From: Amaranthus tricolor
Lineage: Eukaryota > Streptophyta > Magnoliopsida > Caryophyllales > Amaranthaceae
NCBI RefSeq assembly: GCF_026212465.1
Contig: NC_080049.1
Span: 16,743,932 to 16,807,931 of the forward strand
DNA length: 64,000 nt
Reading direction: 5' to 3'
Made by a program: the position numbers and the translations under genes. Numbering within the stretch: the first letter of the stretch is position 1; each line of letters starts with the position of its first letter. Positions 1 to 12,286 of this stretch are shown piece by piece. The notes under the pieces were generated by a model, which was not told the DNA's origin, made no database searches, and saw nothing but the letters and a program-made list of their open reading frames with translations.

Positions 1-873
1 ACATCGTCAAACAGTCCCCCACCAGTTCTCATCTTGGAAGTAGAACAACCCTCACAAGTAAATTATAATATTTAATCGGTCGAAATATCATTATCAACAA
101 ATAATCAAGGGCATATGTGAATAAACGCTAAAAAACCAACACCAACCTTTTCATTTCTCATGCCCATTTATATTTTTTTCAACAAGAACAGTAAGCAATT
201 ACAATGAGATATTTCAATGCTTATTGAAATTAAAAAGAGAAATAATACCTTAATTTGTGAGTTTTGAAGATGAACAAGCAAATGCCTTTGGTTTCAAACA
301 ACGGTTTTGAAGAATGCGCACACAGTAGAACAAGAAGCAAACGTTTGCTCTGGGTTTGTGAATGAAAATGAAGATGAACAAAGCAGCAGAAGTAGTTTGA
401 TTGCGAGAACAAAGCAGCAGTACAGTAGCTAACGTATGGGTTTTGAGAGAACAAAGAATGGGTATTCGTTCGTTTGAAAGAACAAAGCAGCAGCAGTAGT
501 TTAATCGTTTTTGAGAGTACGTATAAAAGGGTTTTGTGAGGGTTTTTGTGAATATGGCGGGTTTTCTTAAAAAACCAAAGATTATTTGCTGCGGTTAAAA
601 AGAAACCGGAGCAATTTTGTTAATTTTGAAGGCTCTTTGCTGCGGTTCATGAATAACCGGAGCAATTAACAAATTTCCAAAGGGCTATTTGCTGCGGTTC
701 GGCCATAACCGCAGCAATTAATGAGTTTTGAAGGCTATTTGCTGCGGTTTTATGGTTAACCGCAGCACTTATAGTTTTTTTTTTTTTTTCTTATTAATTT
801 TCCTCTTTATTGCTGCGAATACAAAAAAACCGCAGCAAATGATGAGCAGCAAATACGTTTTTTTCCACTAGTG
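1..873 (-). mobile_element. CACTA transposon 1, right end (truncated by window edge)
   Basis: The segment ends with the CACTA-type terminus CCACTAGTG at 865-873, and the interrupted copia reading frame resumes immediately afterwards. Just inside the end lies a set of short inverted motifs typical of CACTA subterminal repeats. Bases 1-540 have no convincing gene; they contain repeated AACAAAGCAGCAG-type words and may be the 5' leader of a transposase gene running leftwards, by analogy with the element at 47691-52841. The other end lies outside the window, so the TSD (candidate ATT at 874-876) cannot be confirmed. The element inserted into Copia A. Confidence 0.72.
585..852. repeat. CACTA subterminal hairpin repeats (TTGCTGCGGTT / AACCGCAGCAA)
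   Basis: Five consecutive units, about 45-75 bp apart, each carry GCTGCGGTT or a near match, a short spacer, and the reverse complement AACCGCAGC or AACCGGAGC. Each could form a small hairpin. Arrays like this next to a CACTA terminus are where the tnpA-type protein binds in En/Spm elements; that role is inferred from the family. Confidence 0.7.
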
Positions 874-875
874 AT

Positions 876-1795
876 TAATCACACTAACTGCATAGGTAAT
901 ATCTGGTCGGGTTAGCGTGAGATAAATTATACTTCCTATCAATTGTCTATACATTGTCATATCTTCTAACTTCTTGCCTATGATCGAACATAGTTTTGCA
1001 TTAACCTCCATTAGAGTTGTGGTTGGCTTGTAGCCAGGCATTCCATATTTATCCAAAAGATTTTGGGCATATTTCTGTTGACAAAGAAATATCCTATTAT
1101 TAGTTTGCTCCACTACTAGACCAACAAAATGCTTCAGTTCTCCAAGTTCTTTCATCTGAAATCACACTGAGAGATTTGTTTTTGTCTGTTGGATCTCCCT
1201 TTCATCATCTCCAGTTGTGATAAGATCATCAACATAAATATGAACTATCGCCAACTTTTCATCTCGAGCATTCACAAACAAATCTCGAGCATTCACAAAC
1301 AAACTCAAATCAGCTAGTGCAATTGAATAACCACTTTATAGTAATAATTATGCTATTTTGTCATACCATGCTCATGGTGCTTGCTTTAAACCATAAAGCA
1401 CCATCTTTAGCTTGCACATAGTTTGGATGAGATTGCCTCTCGAACCCTTTAGGTTGATCCATGTAGATATATCTATCTAGTTCACCATGTAAGAATGCAT
1501 TCTTAACATCCTTTTGCCAAAGCTTCCAAGAGTGACTAAACGCAAGTGCTAGTAAAACACGCACTATAGTAATCTTTGCCACTGGACTAAATGTTTCATC
1601 ATAGTCCTACCCATATTGCTGACAAAATCCTCGAGCTACCAGTCGTGTCTTGTATCTTTTAATGAAACCATCGGGTTTAGAGTTCACCTTCTACACCCAT
1701 TTACAGGAAATAGGTTGAACTCCCTTGGGTGTTGGTACTAACTCCCAAGTTTGATTCTGGTGTAGAGCTTGAATTTCCTCCTCCATGGCTTTCCT
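876..1795 (-). pseudogene. Copia A reverse transcriptase (broken)
   Basis: On the minus strand, 1582-1361 encodes the N-terminal RT palm with QKDVKNAFLHGEL (copia consensus QMDVKNAFLNG). The catalytic YVDD motif is at 1238-1227. 1155-868 encodes the segment beginning MKELGELKHFVGL and reaching LTRPDITYAVSV, the conserved end of the copia RT domain. The pieces lie in different frames separated by stops. The RNase H domain expected next is missing because CACTA 1 sits there. Identification is firm; function is lost. Confidence 0.85.
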
Positions 1796-2096
1796 CTAAT
1801 CTTTACTTCGAGCTGCTTCATCATAGCTAGTTGGCTCTTTGACATCCTCAACCATTGCAGAATTAGCATATTTTGGATTAGGCTTTTGAGGTCTGATCGA
1901 TCTACATAAGACTAGACGAAGTTCCTCTTCTTTGAGATTTTCTATCTGACTTGACCTTTCTTCTTCAAGAATTCTATGATGTGCTCCCGTCTTCCATGGA
2001 ATTTTCTTGTTTTCTTTTGGTGAAGTTTGAGAACTTTCACCTTCTGGATCACCATCTTGACTAGACTGATCCTCAATTTTCTCTAGAAGCTTATCC

Positions 2097-2779
2097 TCAA
2101 TTTCCTTCGAGTCTGGAAATAATACATCTTGACACATGACACTTATTTGTAGTTGAATCACAGCATTTCCAACCTTTCCTTTGATCATCATATCCCACAA
2201 AGATACATCTGATCGCCTTCTTGTCAAATTTGTTGCATAGTTGCTCAGGAACGAACACATAGCATACACATCCGAAAACTTGGAAATGGCTCACTACTGG
2301 CTTCATCTTCCCCAACTTCTCTTATAAGGAGACAAACTCTAGCCTTGCTTGTGGTAACCCGTTTGTCACATGTGTTGCTGCTTTCATACATTCGACCTAA
2401 AAAGGTGGTGGCACGTTTTTGCATGTAGCATGCTTTTACATGTCTCTACCAGTCGATTCTTTCTCTTTGCTACTCCATTTTGTTGTGGAGTGTTTGGACA
2501 AGTGAGTTGGTATCGAATTTTGCAATCTTACAATACTGAAAGAATTCAGCTGATGTATATTCTCCCCTATTGATTGTTCTTAGGCATTGCACTTTTCTAC
2601 CAACTTCTTTTTCAATTGCTTCCTTAAACTACTGAAATATGTTGAATGCTTCTGATTTCTCCTTCATGAAGTCTACCCAGACATATCTAGAATAATCTTC
2701 TATGAAGGTGATCATATATCGTAGGCCACTTACTGAATGTTGCTTGATCGACCCAAATATGTTTGAGTTAACAAGTTCT
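2097..2779 (-). pseudogene. Copia A integrase (broken)
   Basis: Minus-strand translation gives an integrase core fragment ([18 protein letters not shown] near 2730-2680) and, nearer 2315-2200, the typical copia integrase C-terminal segment with FQVFGCVCYVFVP and IFVGYDDQRKGWKC. There are several stops and frame changes. The 2780 boundary cuts the domain just before its first catalytic Asp region; the upstream part is at 21053-21163. The variable linker between integrase and RT covers roughly 1796-2269. Confidence 0.82.
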
Positions 2780-3477
2780 CACTACAAAAGAATGCTTAAA
2801 TAGTGACAGAGGTTTTCCTCGCAAAATTTGTTGCAAAAGGCATATAGTGACGGAAGTGGGACGGAAAACGTCCATCGCTATACACTTCGTCGCAAAGGCC
2901 TTCATCGTTGCAAAATTTGTTGCTATATAGGACATGGGAAAGTTCTTTGCTAAAACCCAAAATCCGTCGCAGAGAATAGCAATAAAGGATTTCGTCGCAA
3001 ATAAGGTCGCAGAAACCAAATAAGGTCACAAATCTCATCGCACCTTAGAAACCAAATGGCGACATCTTCGTCCGTCGTAGTTTCTGTCGATGTCTGCATG
3101 AGAATAATTGCGATAACATCATCCGTCGCAATTTTTGTTGCTGTCTGATAGATTATATTTGTCAAATTTACGTCGCAATATATGTTTTGTTGCGATGTAG
3201 CTTAGGGTTTAAATTTTAGTATTTAGGTATTTTTGGTTATTAATGCTTAAAATTAAATTAACATGAAAAATAAAATAGACAAATGAATTACTAAATTATA
3301 CTTCATAAACAATAAGTGTTTGCCAAATTACAACTAAACTAATTATACAATAACATTACAATAAATTAAACTAAGGATGGCGAACTTGGCGCGGCTGATA
3401 ATGATGATGTATAAATTGAAGCATTTGATTTCTTTCCATATTAATTGTATCAAGTGTCCTTTGATGATTTTCAATCC

Positions 3478-4480
3478 CTACATTGTTGAAACCTTAGCGA
3501 AGTCTTCGCACAATTGATCAAAGGCTTGTTTTTGCCTAGCCTCAAACTCTGTCATTTTTGAATCAAGAATAGAACCATATTCAGGTTGTGCGTTAGAATA
3601 CTGTGATGAAATTATACTGCCGCCGCTAGGATAATATATTTGTGAGGTGGACCCCACTCCAAAACCTCTTTTCTTTTCCTTGTTTTTTTTCTCAGACGTC
3701 GCATCCACATTCTTTATTGCCTCAAAATAAATTTGGCTGACATCACGTTCTGCATTCTCAAAATGAATGCGAAGATGCTCTTCTTTCAAATAAAAAAAGA
3801 TATATTAAAATGTGTTTTAAATAAATAACTAATGTTATAATATTACAATATTAAATATTTTCATTAATTACATGAATTCTTTTAGCCTTGTCGTTAGTCC
3901 ATTCAGCAGTCCGGTTTCATCATCGATCGATCTATCTGTTTTTACAAAGACCTTATAAGACGGAGGTCGACTATAATAATTATTTAATAAAATATGAAAT
4001 GTGCAACTAGATATAACTAACCAACTTTCGCATGGTTCACGCATGTGATATAGAACCTCCAATGTGAGTTGACTCAGCTTTGTCTTTTCCTCTGCCTTGA
4101 TTTGCAGAGTTTCTAGAACTTGCTGCCTCAAATTTAGGACTTTTCAAAGCTTCTTTCCATGCCGCCCATAAGTTAGGATCTACAGATATTGGAATTTAAT
4201 TGGGATTGTTTTTAGAGGCTTTTCGATAGCAGTAAATCATATCAACATAATGGACTTTAGCCTTTCTTGTTCACTGATCCTTAACGATTGCATTAATTTT
4301 TTAATCCCCTTTGTATTTTTCTGGATTATTTTTGATGCAAAATATATTATTATAAAATATATTTGATTATAATTATAAAATAAATTAACTAAATATTGAA
4401 AATTACCTCAAATTCATGAAAGTAAAAGTCTTTCATTTCTTGTGTAACTCCCTTATCCATTTGGATCGAGTTGGATCTTT
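3478..4480 (-). pseudogene. tnpA-like protein of CACTA 2 (Ptta/En/Spm, Transposase_24-like), broken
   Basis: Minus-strand ORFs at 4131-3868 and 3789-3478 have the layout of the plant Ptta/En/Spm second protein: an internal segment with the words EEKTKLSQLTLEVLYHMRE, then a basic stretch (EKKNKEKKRGFG) and a C-terminal region rich in Gln and Glu (FEARQKQAFDQLCEDF) that could form a coiled coil. Weaker similarity continues to about 4480. Proteins of this family bind the subterminal repeats and assist TNP2. The reading frame is interrupted and no intact product is expected. Assignment rests on position (between TNP2 and the left end) plus motif style. Confidence 0.6.
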
Positions 4481-4565
4481 TTTTTGAATGAATTACAAAT
4501 TTTGTTGATACTTTCACTACCAACAGTTAAATCAAAAGTAAAATGCAAATAAAATAAACTAACTT

Positions 4566-4793
4566 TTATAATAAATCATAATTAAAATAATTAAATTTAC
4601 TAACATATATTTTCATGTAGCCAAGTTTTCTTAAGTCATGACCATCATTATCTCCATTAGTATCACTGCTTGATGACCCGTCATCCACATGATTATTAAT
4701 ATTTGGATCATTTTGATTAAGATTGGCGGCATCAGAGTGCGGATCCAAATAGTCATTTAAAAACACTGGCGACAAACTATTTTTACTGTCCAT
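4566..4793 (-). pseudogene. Short acidic, Asn/Asp/Ser-rich ORF, possible tnpA N-terminal exon
   Basis: A 75-codon ORF opens with MDSKNSLSPVF and is rich in Asp, Asn and Ser. It lies upstream of, and in the same direction as, the tnpA-like fragments, so it may be their first exon. I recognise no domain. It could be a chance ORF in AT-rich DNA. Bases 4800-5450 further upstream show nothing recognisable. Confidence 0.3.
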
Positions 4794-5449
4794 TTACTAA
4801 TTAAATTCACAATAATTTAATATAGTTAATAAAACTTTGATAGAGTTTTATATATAAATTAAATAATATAATTTTTTTAAACCTGAAAATAATAATTCTA
4901 CACTATTTCCATCCCAGTCATATCACTCTAAGGACAAAAAACAGAAAAATATAAAAAAAAACCACTAACCCTATTATTTTTGTATATTTTCATAAACTTC
5001 AGTAACCCAAAAAAAAATAATCAACATAAGAACAAATAATATCTTTACACTATCTTCATATCAATTATCAATCCAAGAGCGTGTGGAAGTATGGCATGTA
5101 AATTACATAAATAAAACGAAAAATAACAAATAAAAATTTAATGAACATCATAAACAAAGAGCGTGTGGAAGTACGACATGTAAATTCAATAAAAAAAACA
5201 CAAAATCGTGAAAATACCTTAAATTTGATGAGTTGTGCCGAAAAATAACCAAAATCCAAGTTTATGAGACTTAAAATCGGGTGAGAGAATGAATTAGGGC
5301 AAACGAGCACGGAAGGGAGAAAGGAAACTGAATGGTTTTATGCAACGGACGTTTACTTTTACTTTTTCTTAAGAGGACGTTTGCTTTTCTTTAGAAAGGA
5401 CGTTTCTTTTCTCTATTTTTATTAACTATTCATATTAATATTAATTAAT

Positions 5450-5689
5450 ATTAATCTTTATATTGTTGTATGCATTTTAAAGCAAATTTTGATTCTCGAT
5501 ATCTATTAGTATGCATCATAAAAAAATTATAAAAATTATATATTAAAATTATTTGCATCAAGACGAATCTAACACGATCTCACACTAATATATTTTGTCT
5601 TCATATATACTTTAAAAATCAAATTTAAATTACTCTCTCCTAAAGTAGAAAAACTTAAACTAGACAAATAGAAAGGAACAGAGGGAGTA
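5450..5689. repeat. Stowaway-type MITE remnant
   Basis: The right end reads CAGAGGGAGTAT, the reverse complement of the ATACTCCCTCTG start of plant Stowaway MITEs. The interior (TTAGATTCGTCTTGATGC on the minus strand) resembles the intact MITE at 20260-20511. The left terminus has decayed and no paired TA duplication was found. Confidence 0.5.
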
Positions 5690-5933
5690 TTATTATAAAA
5701 TATTATTATTAAAGAAAAACACGTTTCTTTTTTATAAATTTATTATTCTTACTAATTAAGATTACTATTATTAGTATTATTATAAAATGTTGTTATTATT
5801 AAGAAAAAGGGTGTTTCCTTTTTTTAATTTTTATTCTTACTAATTATTATTACTATTATTAGTATTAATATAATTATAGTTGATATTTTTTATAATTATG
5901 ATTATAATACTTAATTTTTATTATTGCTAATTC

Positions 5934-6161
<228 letters not shown>

Positions 6162-6172
6162 AATCATCTTTA

Positions 6173-8868
6173 CTACAATAATCTTCGACTTCTAAAGAAG
6201 CTTGACATCATCGACTTTTTCATCTTGAGAAAGTACAAGCTCCATATCAACATCTCCATCATCATCTTGATCGGCAATATTGATGTCCTCCACTTGTTGA
6301 AGTAGCCTTGATGAATCGCGAAGTGATTCATTTGATACATCTTTTCGATCGCAATAACCTTTCCATCTTCATCTTGGAACACACTTTCCATTGAATCCTT
6401 TTGTGTTCGAATGATGAATTTGTTTGGTTTTACCTTACACACTACTTTCCAATGAAATATGCTTTGTCGAGTACTCGGATATGATAGGTAGTATACTTGA
6501 TGCCCGACTTTCTAACACAAATGGGTCATACTTTCGATATGATCGGCCATGATGTATATCAACAAGTTTGTAACGTTTGTGAACTTTTGTCTCGTGCCCA
6601 TATTCGGTGGTTGTGGGGTGATACAAATGACATGTGAACAGCGTGGCGCTTTTGATAGAAATTACCGGATATTCAACCTCTATATTCTCCTGTAAATGAC
6701 CATAAAAGTCTTCTTCATCGAGACTGTGCTCATCCGATTTAACGCATACTCCACTGTTGTTTGTAGTTTTATTTGCAGCATGAGACATTGTGTGGAATCT
6801 ATAGCCATTCACATAATAGATGTTGTAGTTACCGGACCATCAACCCTAGCCTCATATGCCAAGTGGACAGGAAGATGTTCCATGCTATTAAAGAATGTTG
6901 GAGGAAATATCATCTCTAATTTGCATAAGATAACTGGAATATCTTCTTCCAACTTCTTCATGTCGTCTAAAGTTACTTTTATAGTGGTGAAACTTCTAAA
7001 AAGTAAACTCAACTCGGTCAGAGCTTCCAAAACCTTCAACGACAGCAACTCACAAAACGCAATCGGTATTAAGCGTTGCATGAAAACATGGAAATAGTGA
7101 CTTTTCATGAATGGTTAGCCATATCGATGTTCCCTGCTAATTTTGACACGTAACCATATGGAAATATCAAAGTTTTTAACCACTTAAGCAGAGCATGTTT
7201 TTGTTGTTCATTCAATGTATTTGCTGCTTTTGGAATTAAACATTAAAGTATCATTCACTTAATCAATATTTAACATAATCATATGCATACCTAAAGGATG
7301 CAATTCTAAACATATGCCAAGATCGTGTAAATCATGTCTTGCCTTAACATGATCCTTTGTTCTATTAGGCACACACATCAACGTATTGAAAATGTTATCA
7401 AATACGTTTTTCTCTATGTGCATGACATCTAAATTGTGACGAATCATGTTGCTTTTCCAATATGACAAATCCCGGAATATGCTTCCGTTTTTCCAACTAG
7501 CGGAGTACTTATTACATTCCTTGTTGTGTTCTATTGCATCTTCTTCATGCATTCTCAAAAAACCAAACTGTTTTATTTGGACTAAAATTTTATATTTCAA
7601 ACGAATTGGAGGGAAATCTCTTTTTTCCACAACGCCGGACCTGAAACAAAAATTAATGTTTGTCTATTATTTTATTACTATTCATATTGAAGCAAATTAA
7701 AAATATGTACCTTTATCCAAAAAAAAAATATGTACTTGAAATTAGTTATATTTCTCTTATAGGGGTGGCTCATGTCTAAAAACCTCTTATGACAATCGAA
7801 ACAACACACTTTCTTGCTATGCTTCAATTAAAAAGCTTGTGAATCATCCATGCAGTACGGGCAAGCATGAATTCCGGTTGTGCTCCACCCTGATAACATC
7901 GAATAAGCAGGGAAGTCATTTATTGTCCATATCAGTGCCGCTCGGAGCTGAAAGGTTTTTCTCTTTGAGACGTCAAATGTTTGAATCCCAAACTCCCATA
8001 AAAATTCCAGCTCCTTTATCAACGGTTGAAGGTAAAAGTCAATGTTGTGCTTTAGATTACTTGGGCCAGGGATAATTACAGTAAGAAACATGTGTGGCTT
8101 CTTTATGCACATTCAAGGTGAGAGGTTGTATGGGGTAATGGTCACAAGCCATGATGAGTATTGTTGACCTGAATTTCCATATGGGTTGAAACCAATCGTA
8201 CACAAACCAATTCTCACATTTTTGGTTTCCCTGGAAAATTTTGGATATGTTGAATTGAAAATCAACCAAGCCTCAACATCATATGGGTGACTCCTCTCTC
8301 CTTCCTCAGTAAAGTGCTCTGCATGTTATCTCATGTGACTAGCAGTTGTCACTGAATCGTATAATGAAATTGTTTTCTTGAAACCTTATTACCCTTTTTG
8401 TTTCTTCCTCATCAAAATGTATCACATATATGACATTGATTGGTATTCTCATTGATTCCCTAATATATCATGCACCTGCTTGAACAACAATAAATCTTAT
8501 GCATAGGTAAACTGAGGGCAGCTATTTGTTTCTTTATGTCCATAGAAATTGTTTGTCATTGTATTCTCTTCAGGCAAAACGTCTTTGACTAACGAGTATA
8601 TCTCGTCGTATAATCTTTCGGGCACACAAAAGTCGATCTTTAAGTTTATTACTTGATCTATCATAGACATCTTGGTGTGATTCTTACAACCATGATACAA
8701 CTAGCAGCTGTGTCGTACACCATCTGTGAGTATGGATTTAGAGCAATGTTTTCCGGTATCGAGTCAATAGTCACTTGCGTTTGTACTACCCCAAAACTTG
8801 TCCTAGCCGCCAAGTTATATTGACAATTCTAGTCATAGTAATTCTCAACAAATCCCTTTATTAATAAG
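6173..8868 (-). pseudogene. TNP2-like CACTA transposase, main part (Transposase_21, DUF4218, DUF4216), broken
   Basis: This is the catalytic transposase of CACTA 2, read right to left. The piece near 8270-8110 has the TNP2 words NVRIGLCTIGFNPYGNSG. 8112-7828 contains IPGPSNLKHNIDFYLQPLI and DFPAYSMLSGWSTTGIHACP. 7630-7259 contains NLDVMHIEKNVFDNIFNTL, a hallmark of the family. 7108-6809 matches DUF4218 style (HVFMQRLIPIAF, LPVHLAYEA). 6812-6173 matches DUF4216 style (GYRFHT, NSGV, plus a poorly conserved tail). Frames change repeatedly. The N-terminal part was separated by the SIRE insertion and lies at 19908-20100. No functional product is expected. Confidence 0.85.
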
Positions 8869-10405
8869 TGTTGGACCTCTTGAGTTTTGATGATGACTAC
8901 ACTTAAGCAAATATGTGTTTAGAGATTGTGTGCAGGTCGATATCCGATTATAATTATGATCGTTGATAGTACCTTTGGCTTTGTTCGTGGGAATGTACGT
9001 GTCTAAAGGATTCAAGAGATGTTAGAAGAGTTTATCACTTGGGATATTAAATGGAGACAGGAAGTCTACTGTTCCCAGGTTGGATGTTCTAGCAAAATTG
9101 AATTTTGGAGACAGCGCACTGTTCCCAAACTAAAGTCAGCCTACGTTAACTAATAAGTTCTGATTTTTATTTTTTAGTTAATTTATTTAAATTAATTTGT
9201 TGCATTTAGTTATTATAGTTAATTGGCAAAAAGTTTTTCTAAAAATTCTTTACGTGTGGTTTTCTAAAAATAATCCGCTATACTTAGTAAGTAATTGGAT
9301 TTACTAAATATAGGAACAGCAATTAAGTCTCAGCTATCTTTGGAATTTTCTGGAATTAGTATATAGGTAACCGTTTTCTAAAAGTAGTTTTAGATAACCG
9401 TTTTCTAAGAATAGTAATAGGTAACCGTTTCTATTTTTAGTAAAGCCTAACCGTTTCTATTTTTAGTAAAGCCTAACCGTTTCTATTTTTAGTAAAGCCT
9501 AACCGTTTCTATTTTTAGTAAAGATCAATCGTTTCTATATTTAGCATAAAGTTCCAGCCGTTATTATAGGAACAAGAACTATTGCTGAAGAAACTACTGC
9601 CTAAGAGAACAGCGGTTATTATTAGGGAACATCGGTTACTGTTGTTTTAAACGTATGATTGATTTATTTAAGGCTTGTGGAAATAATCGTCTGGTAGTTT
9701 AATCCACATCATTCCCATGATCTTTTGACAGGGAATAATGGATTGGAATATTTTTCTATTTTTAGAGATTTTATTTTTTATAAATAGCTAATGAACTCGG
9801 CTATTCCTAAGCGCATGCATTGAGAGAAAAAATGTATAAACTTTGTTATTTTTCATGCGATTATTTTTGGAAATTCTACAAGAAATATTTTGCTTTTAAA
9901 ATTGCCAATTAATTCATAATATTTTCTTGTGCAACTCATTGATTTATTTTAGAGAATTTCATTACTTTTGTAAGGGTTTTTGTGAGTACATGTAATTAGA
10001 CTCGGGTGAGTCTAAGGGGGAATTTAATAGCTTTGAGTGAAGCTAGTGTGGAGTTTAGCTTTTAGTGAAGCTAAGTTTGTTGCTTTGAGTAAAGCATTTT
10101 GAGAGAGAAGAGTTGGCCTAGTAGATTCGCTTCGAGTGAAGTAAGGTGTTTATTGTAATTGTAACTAATTGCCTTAAACATAGTGGAGTTTTTATAAATC
10201 CCAAGGGGTCATGTTTTTTCCTTCTGTTTAGACCCAAAAGGTTTTCCACGTAAAAATCGTGTGTTTCTCTTTTATTATTTTGCTCTAAGTTTAAGCTTTA
10301 TTATTTTATACAATTCCGCAAAAACAGGGTAAAAACGCTTAAACTAGTAACAACAACAATTCACCCCCTCTCTTGTTGTTGTTCCCCTTCCTAATTGAAT
10401 CAAGA
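8869..10405 (+). repeat. 5' LTR of SIRE element (1537 bp)
   Basis: Starts TGTTGGACCTCTTGAG and ends TTGAATCAAGA just before the primer-binding site; the partner LTR ends TTGAATCAACA, so the terminal CA has mutated to GA here. A TATA-like word (ATTTTTTATAAATAGC) lies at about 9771-9788 and probably marks the promoter. A 26-bp tandem repeat is at 9421-9523. Confidence 0.95.
9421..9523 (+). repeat. 26-bp tandem repeat within LTR
   Basis: The unit CTAACCGTTTCTATTTTTAG plus TAAAGC recurs. The 5' LTR has two more full units than the 3' LTR (18966-19016), giving most of the length difference between the LTRs. Confidence 0.9.
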
Positions 10406-10407
10406 AC

Positions 10408-10420
10408 TGGTATCAGAGCC
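10408..10420 (+). other. Primer-binding site (initiator tRNA-Met type)
   Basis: TGGTATCAGAGCC follows the 5' LTR after two bases. This is the common plant copia primer-binding site, complementary to the 3' end of initiator tRNA-Met, where minus-strand cDNA synthesis begins. Confidence 0.93.
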
Positions 10421-10472
10421 CTGTTCCCAGAAGATCAGGAAACCCTGAGGGCAGATTCTGGTGTTCCCAAAA

Positions 10473-12270
10473 ATGTCAATTATGAACGAGCAAATGGAAG
10501 AAGGATACTCTACTCAAAGACCGCTCATGTTTGATGGTAAATTCTATACTTACTCGAAGAATAGGATGGAGATCTTCATCAAGGCAGAAAATTATCAAGT
10601 TTGGAGAGTCATCGAAATCGGAGATTTTGAGGTAACCACTACTAACTCCAACAATGAAATTGTTCCCAAACCCATAACCGAATTTGAAAAAGAAGATTTT
10701 CAGAAAATGGAATTAAATGCTCTTGCAATAAAATTACTTCATTGTGGGCTTGGACCAAACGAGCATAATAGAATAATGGGGTGCAAATCTGCTAAGCAAA
10801 TTGGGGACCTGGTAGCTGTTACCCATGAGGGAACAAGTGAAGTCAAACGGTCCAAAATTGATTTGTTAATGTCTAAATACGAGAGATTTGTTATGTAGCC
10901 AAGAGAAAGCATCCAAGAGATGTTCACTAGGTTCACCAACATAACAAACGAACTTGTCTCTCGTGGAAGAATAATTCCCACTGATGAACAAGTAAGAAAG
11001 ATCCTTAGGAGCCTTCCTCAAGATGAGCGCTGGAGGGCCAAGGTTACTGCTATACAAGAGTCCAAAGATTTACAAAGTTTAATCTAGAGGAGCTGGCTGG
11101 TTCCCTAATGACGCATGAATTACATTTGGGAACAACCGACAGTTCCAGGAACAAGGGACTGGCCCTGGCAGTTGGGGAACAGGACGAGTCAGAATGCGAT
11201 GAGGAAGAGGCTGCCTTACTGGTACAAAAATTCAAGAAGTTCTTCAGGAATAGCAGGTATACAAATCAAAGAAACAACAAAGAAAGAAGAACAAAAACCA
11301 ATCTTGAATGCCACAAATGTGGAAGTACCAAACACTTCATCAAGGAGTGCCCAATGTGGAAGAATGAAAAGGGCAAGGGAAAGACAAGGGATTCAAGAAG
11401 ACCTTTGAACAAAGAAAACTTTAACAAGACCGACTTTCGCAAGGCCATGATTGTTGCATGGGGAGAAACTGAAAGTGAAAATGAAACTATTGTTCCCGAA
11501 GAAGAGGAGCAGCTAACCTACGTCTCATGGCTACGCACGAAGGCAAGGAAAAGCAGGTAAATACTTCTAATTCATTTTCTATCCATCCATCCAATTTAAG
11601 TAAAAATAAATTAATTGAGTTCCTAAAGGAGACACAAGCTAAACTTGAAAATTGCAATGTTAAGTGTCTCCAATTAGAAAAGGAACTCAAGGTAAGCAAA
11701 GACCATGTCTCCTATATAAACACCTTTAGATACGATGTCCAAAACAGATTTTTCGGTTTGTTGGATCAAAACATAATTCTAAAAGAAAATATGGAGAGAA
11801 TTAAAAAGGAAAATGTTATTCTTAATATTGAGTTGTTGCAATACAAATTATTAGGCTTGAATAAAGAATTGAATGATGCATCTACTAAAGATTTGTGCAA
11901 CGATTTTCAAAATTTAAAGTTGAATCTAGAATCCAACCGTAACAATGATGATAAGCTTGAATTAAATTCAAGAGAAAAAGAAAAAATCAAAATTACTCCC
12001 AAATGGATTCAAGATGCCAAAAGTAAAAATTCAAAAGACCTATATTACTTTAAGAATAATAAGAAGAAGAAAGCTTACGTTGATCTTCCTAGTGACAGAT
12101 TCTGTTCCTTCTGTGAAGGAACTGGTCATCTGAAGGACCAGTGCACCAAAAAGGAACAGTACACTGTCTCCAACAGAAACTACGTCGATAACATTCAGAA
12201 TAAGAAAAATGATTATTGCAAAATCGACAAGGAACCCAAGAAAGTCTGGGTTCCTGTAACTAACCATTAA
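10473..12270 (+). pseudogene. SIRE gag (nucleocapsid/capsid), broken
   Basis: The first ATG in the open frame is at 10473. The capsid region (RPLMFDGKFYTYSKNRMEIF, UBN2-like) is stopped by TAG at 10896-10898. The frame continues to about 11075, then a one-base shift leads into 11108-11560, which carries a CCHC zinc knuckle (CHKCGSTKHFIKEC). Another shift near 11515 leads into 11527-12270, a Lys/Asn-rich probable coiled coil ending with a second knuckle (CSFCEGTGHLKDQC). Intact SIRE elements have one long gag-pol frame, so these are three or four disabling changes. Gag would package the RNA in cytoplasmic particles. Confidence 0.88.
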
Positions 12271-12286
12271 TTTTTTTCAGGTCCAA

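Larger units (their letters stand above)
874..2779 (-). mobile_element. Copia A, fragment 1 (3' half of pol)
   Basis: This is the downstream pol portion of a Ty1/copia retrotransposon on the minus strand. It runs from the integrase core (near 2779) to the connection domain after the RT (near 876), where CACTA 1 interrupts it. It continues the fragments at 21053-21163 and 22514-24254, from which it was separated by the CACTA insertion at 2780-21052. The reading frame is broken many times, so it is not functional. A small direct duplication of about 20 bp lies at 1265-1306. Confidence 0.85.

Noticed and set aside
230..454. Minus-strand ORF of 74 codons in CACTA 1
   Set aside because: Cys/Phe-rich, low-complexity translation of AACAAAGCAGCAG repeats; no domain.
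10461..10463. Start of SIRE gag at 10461
   Set aside because: The codon is GTG; the first ATG in frame is at 10473.
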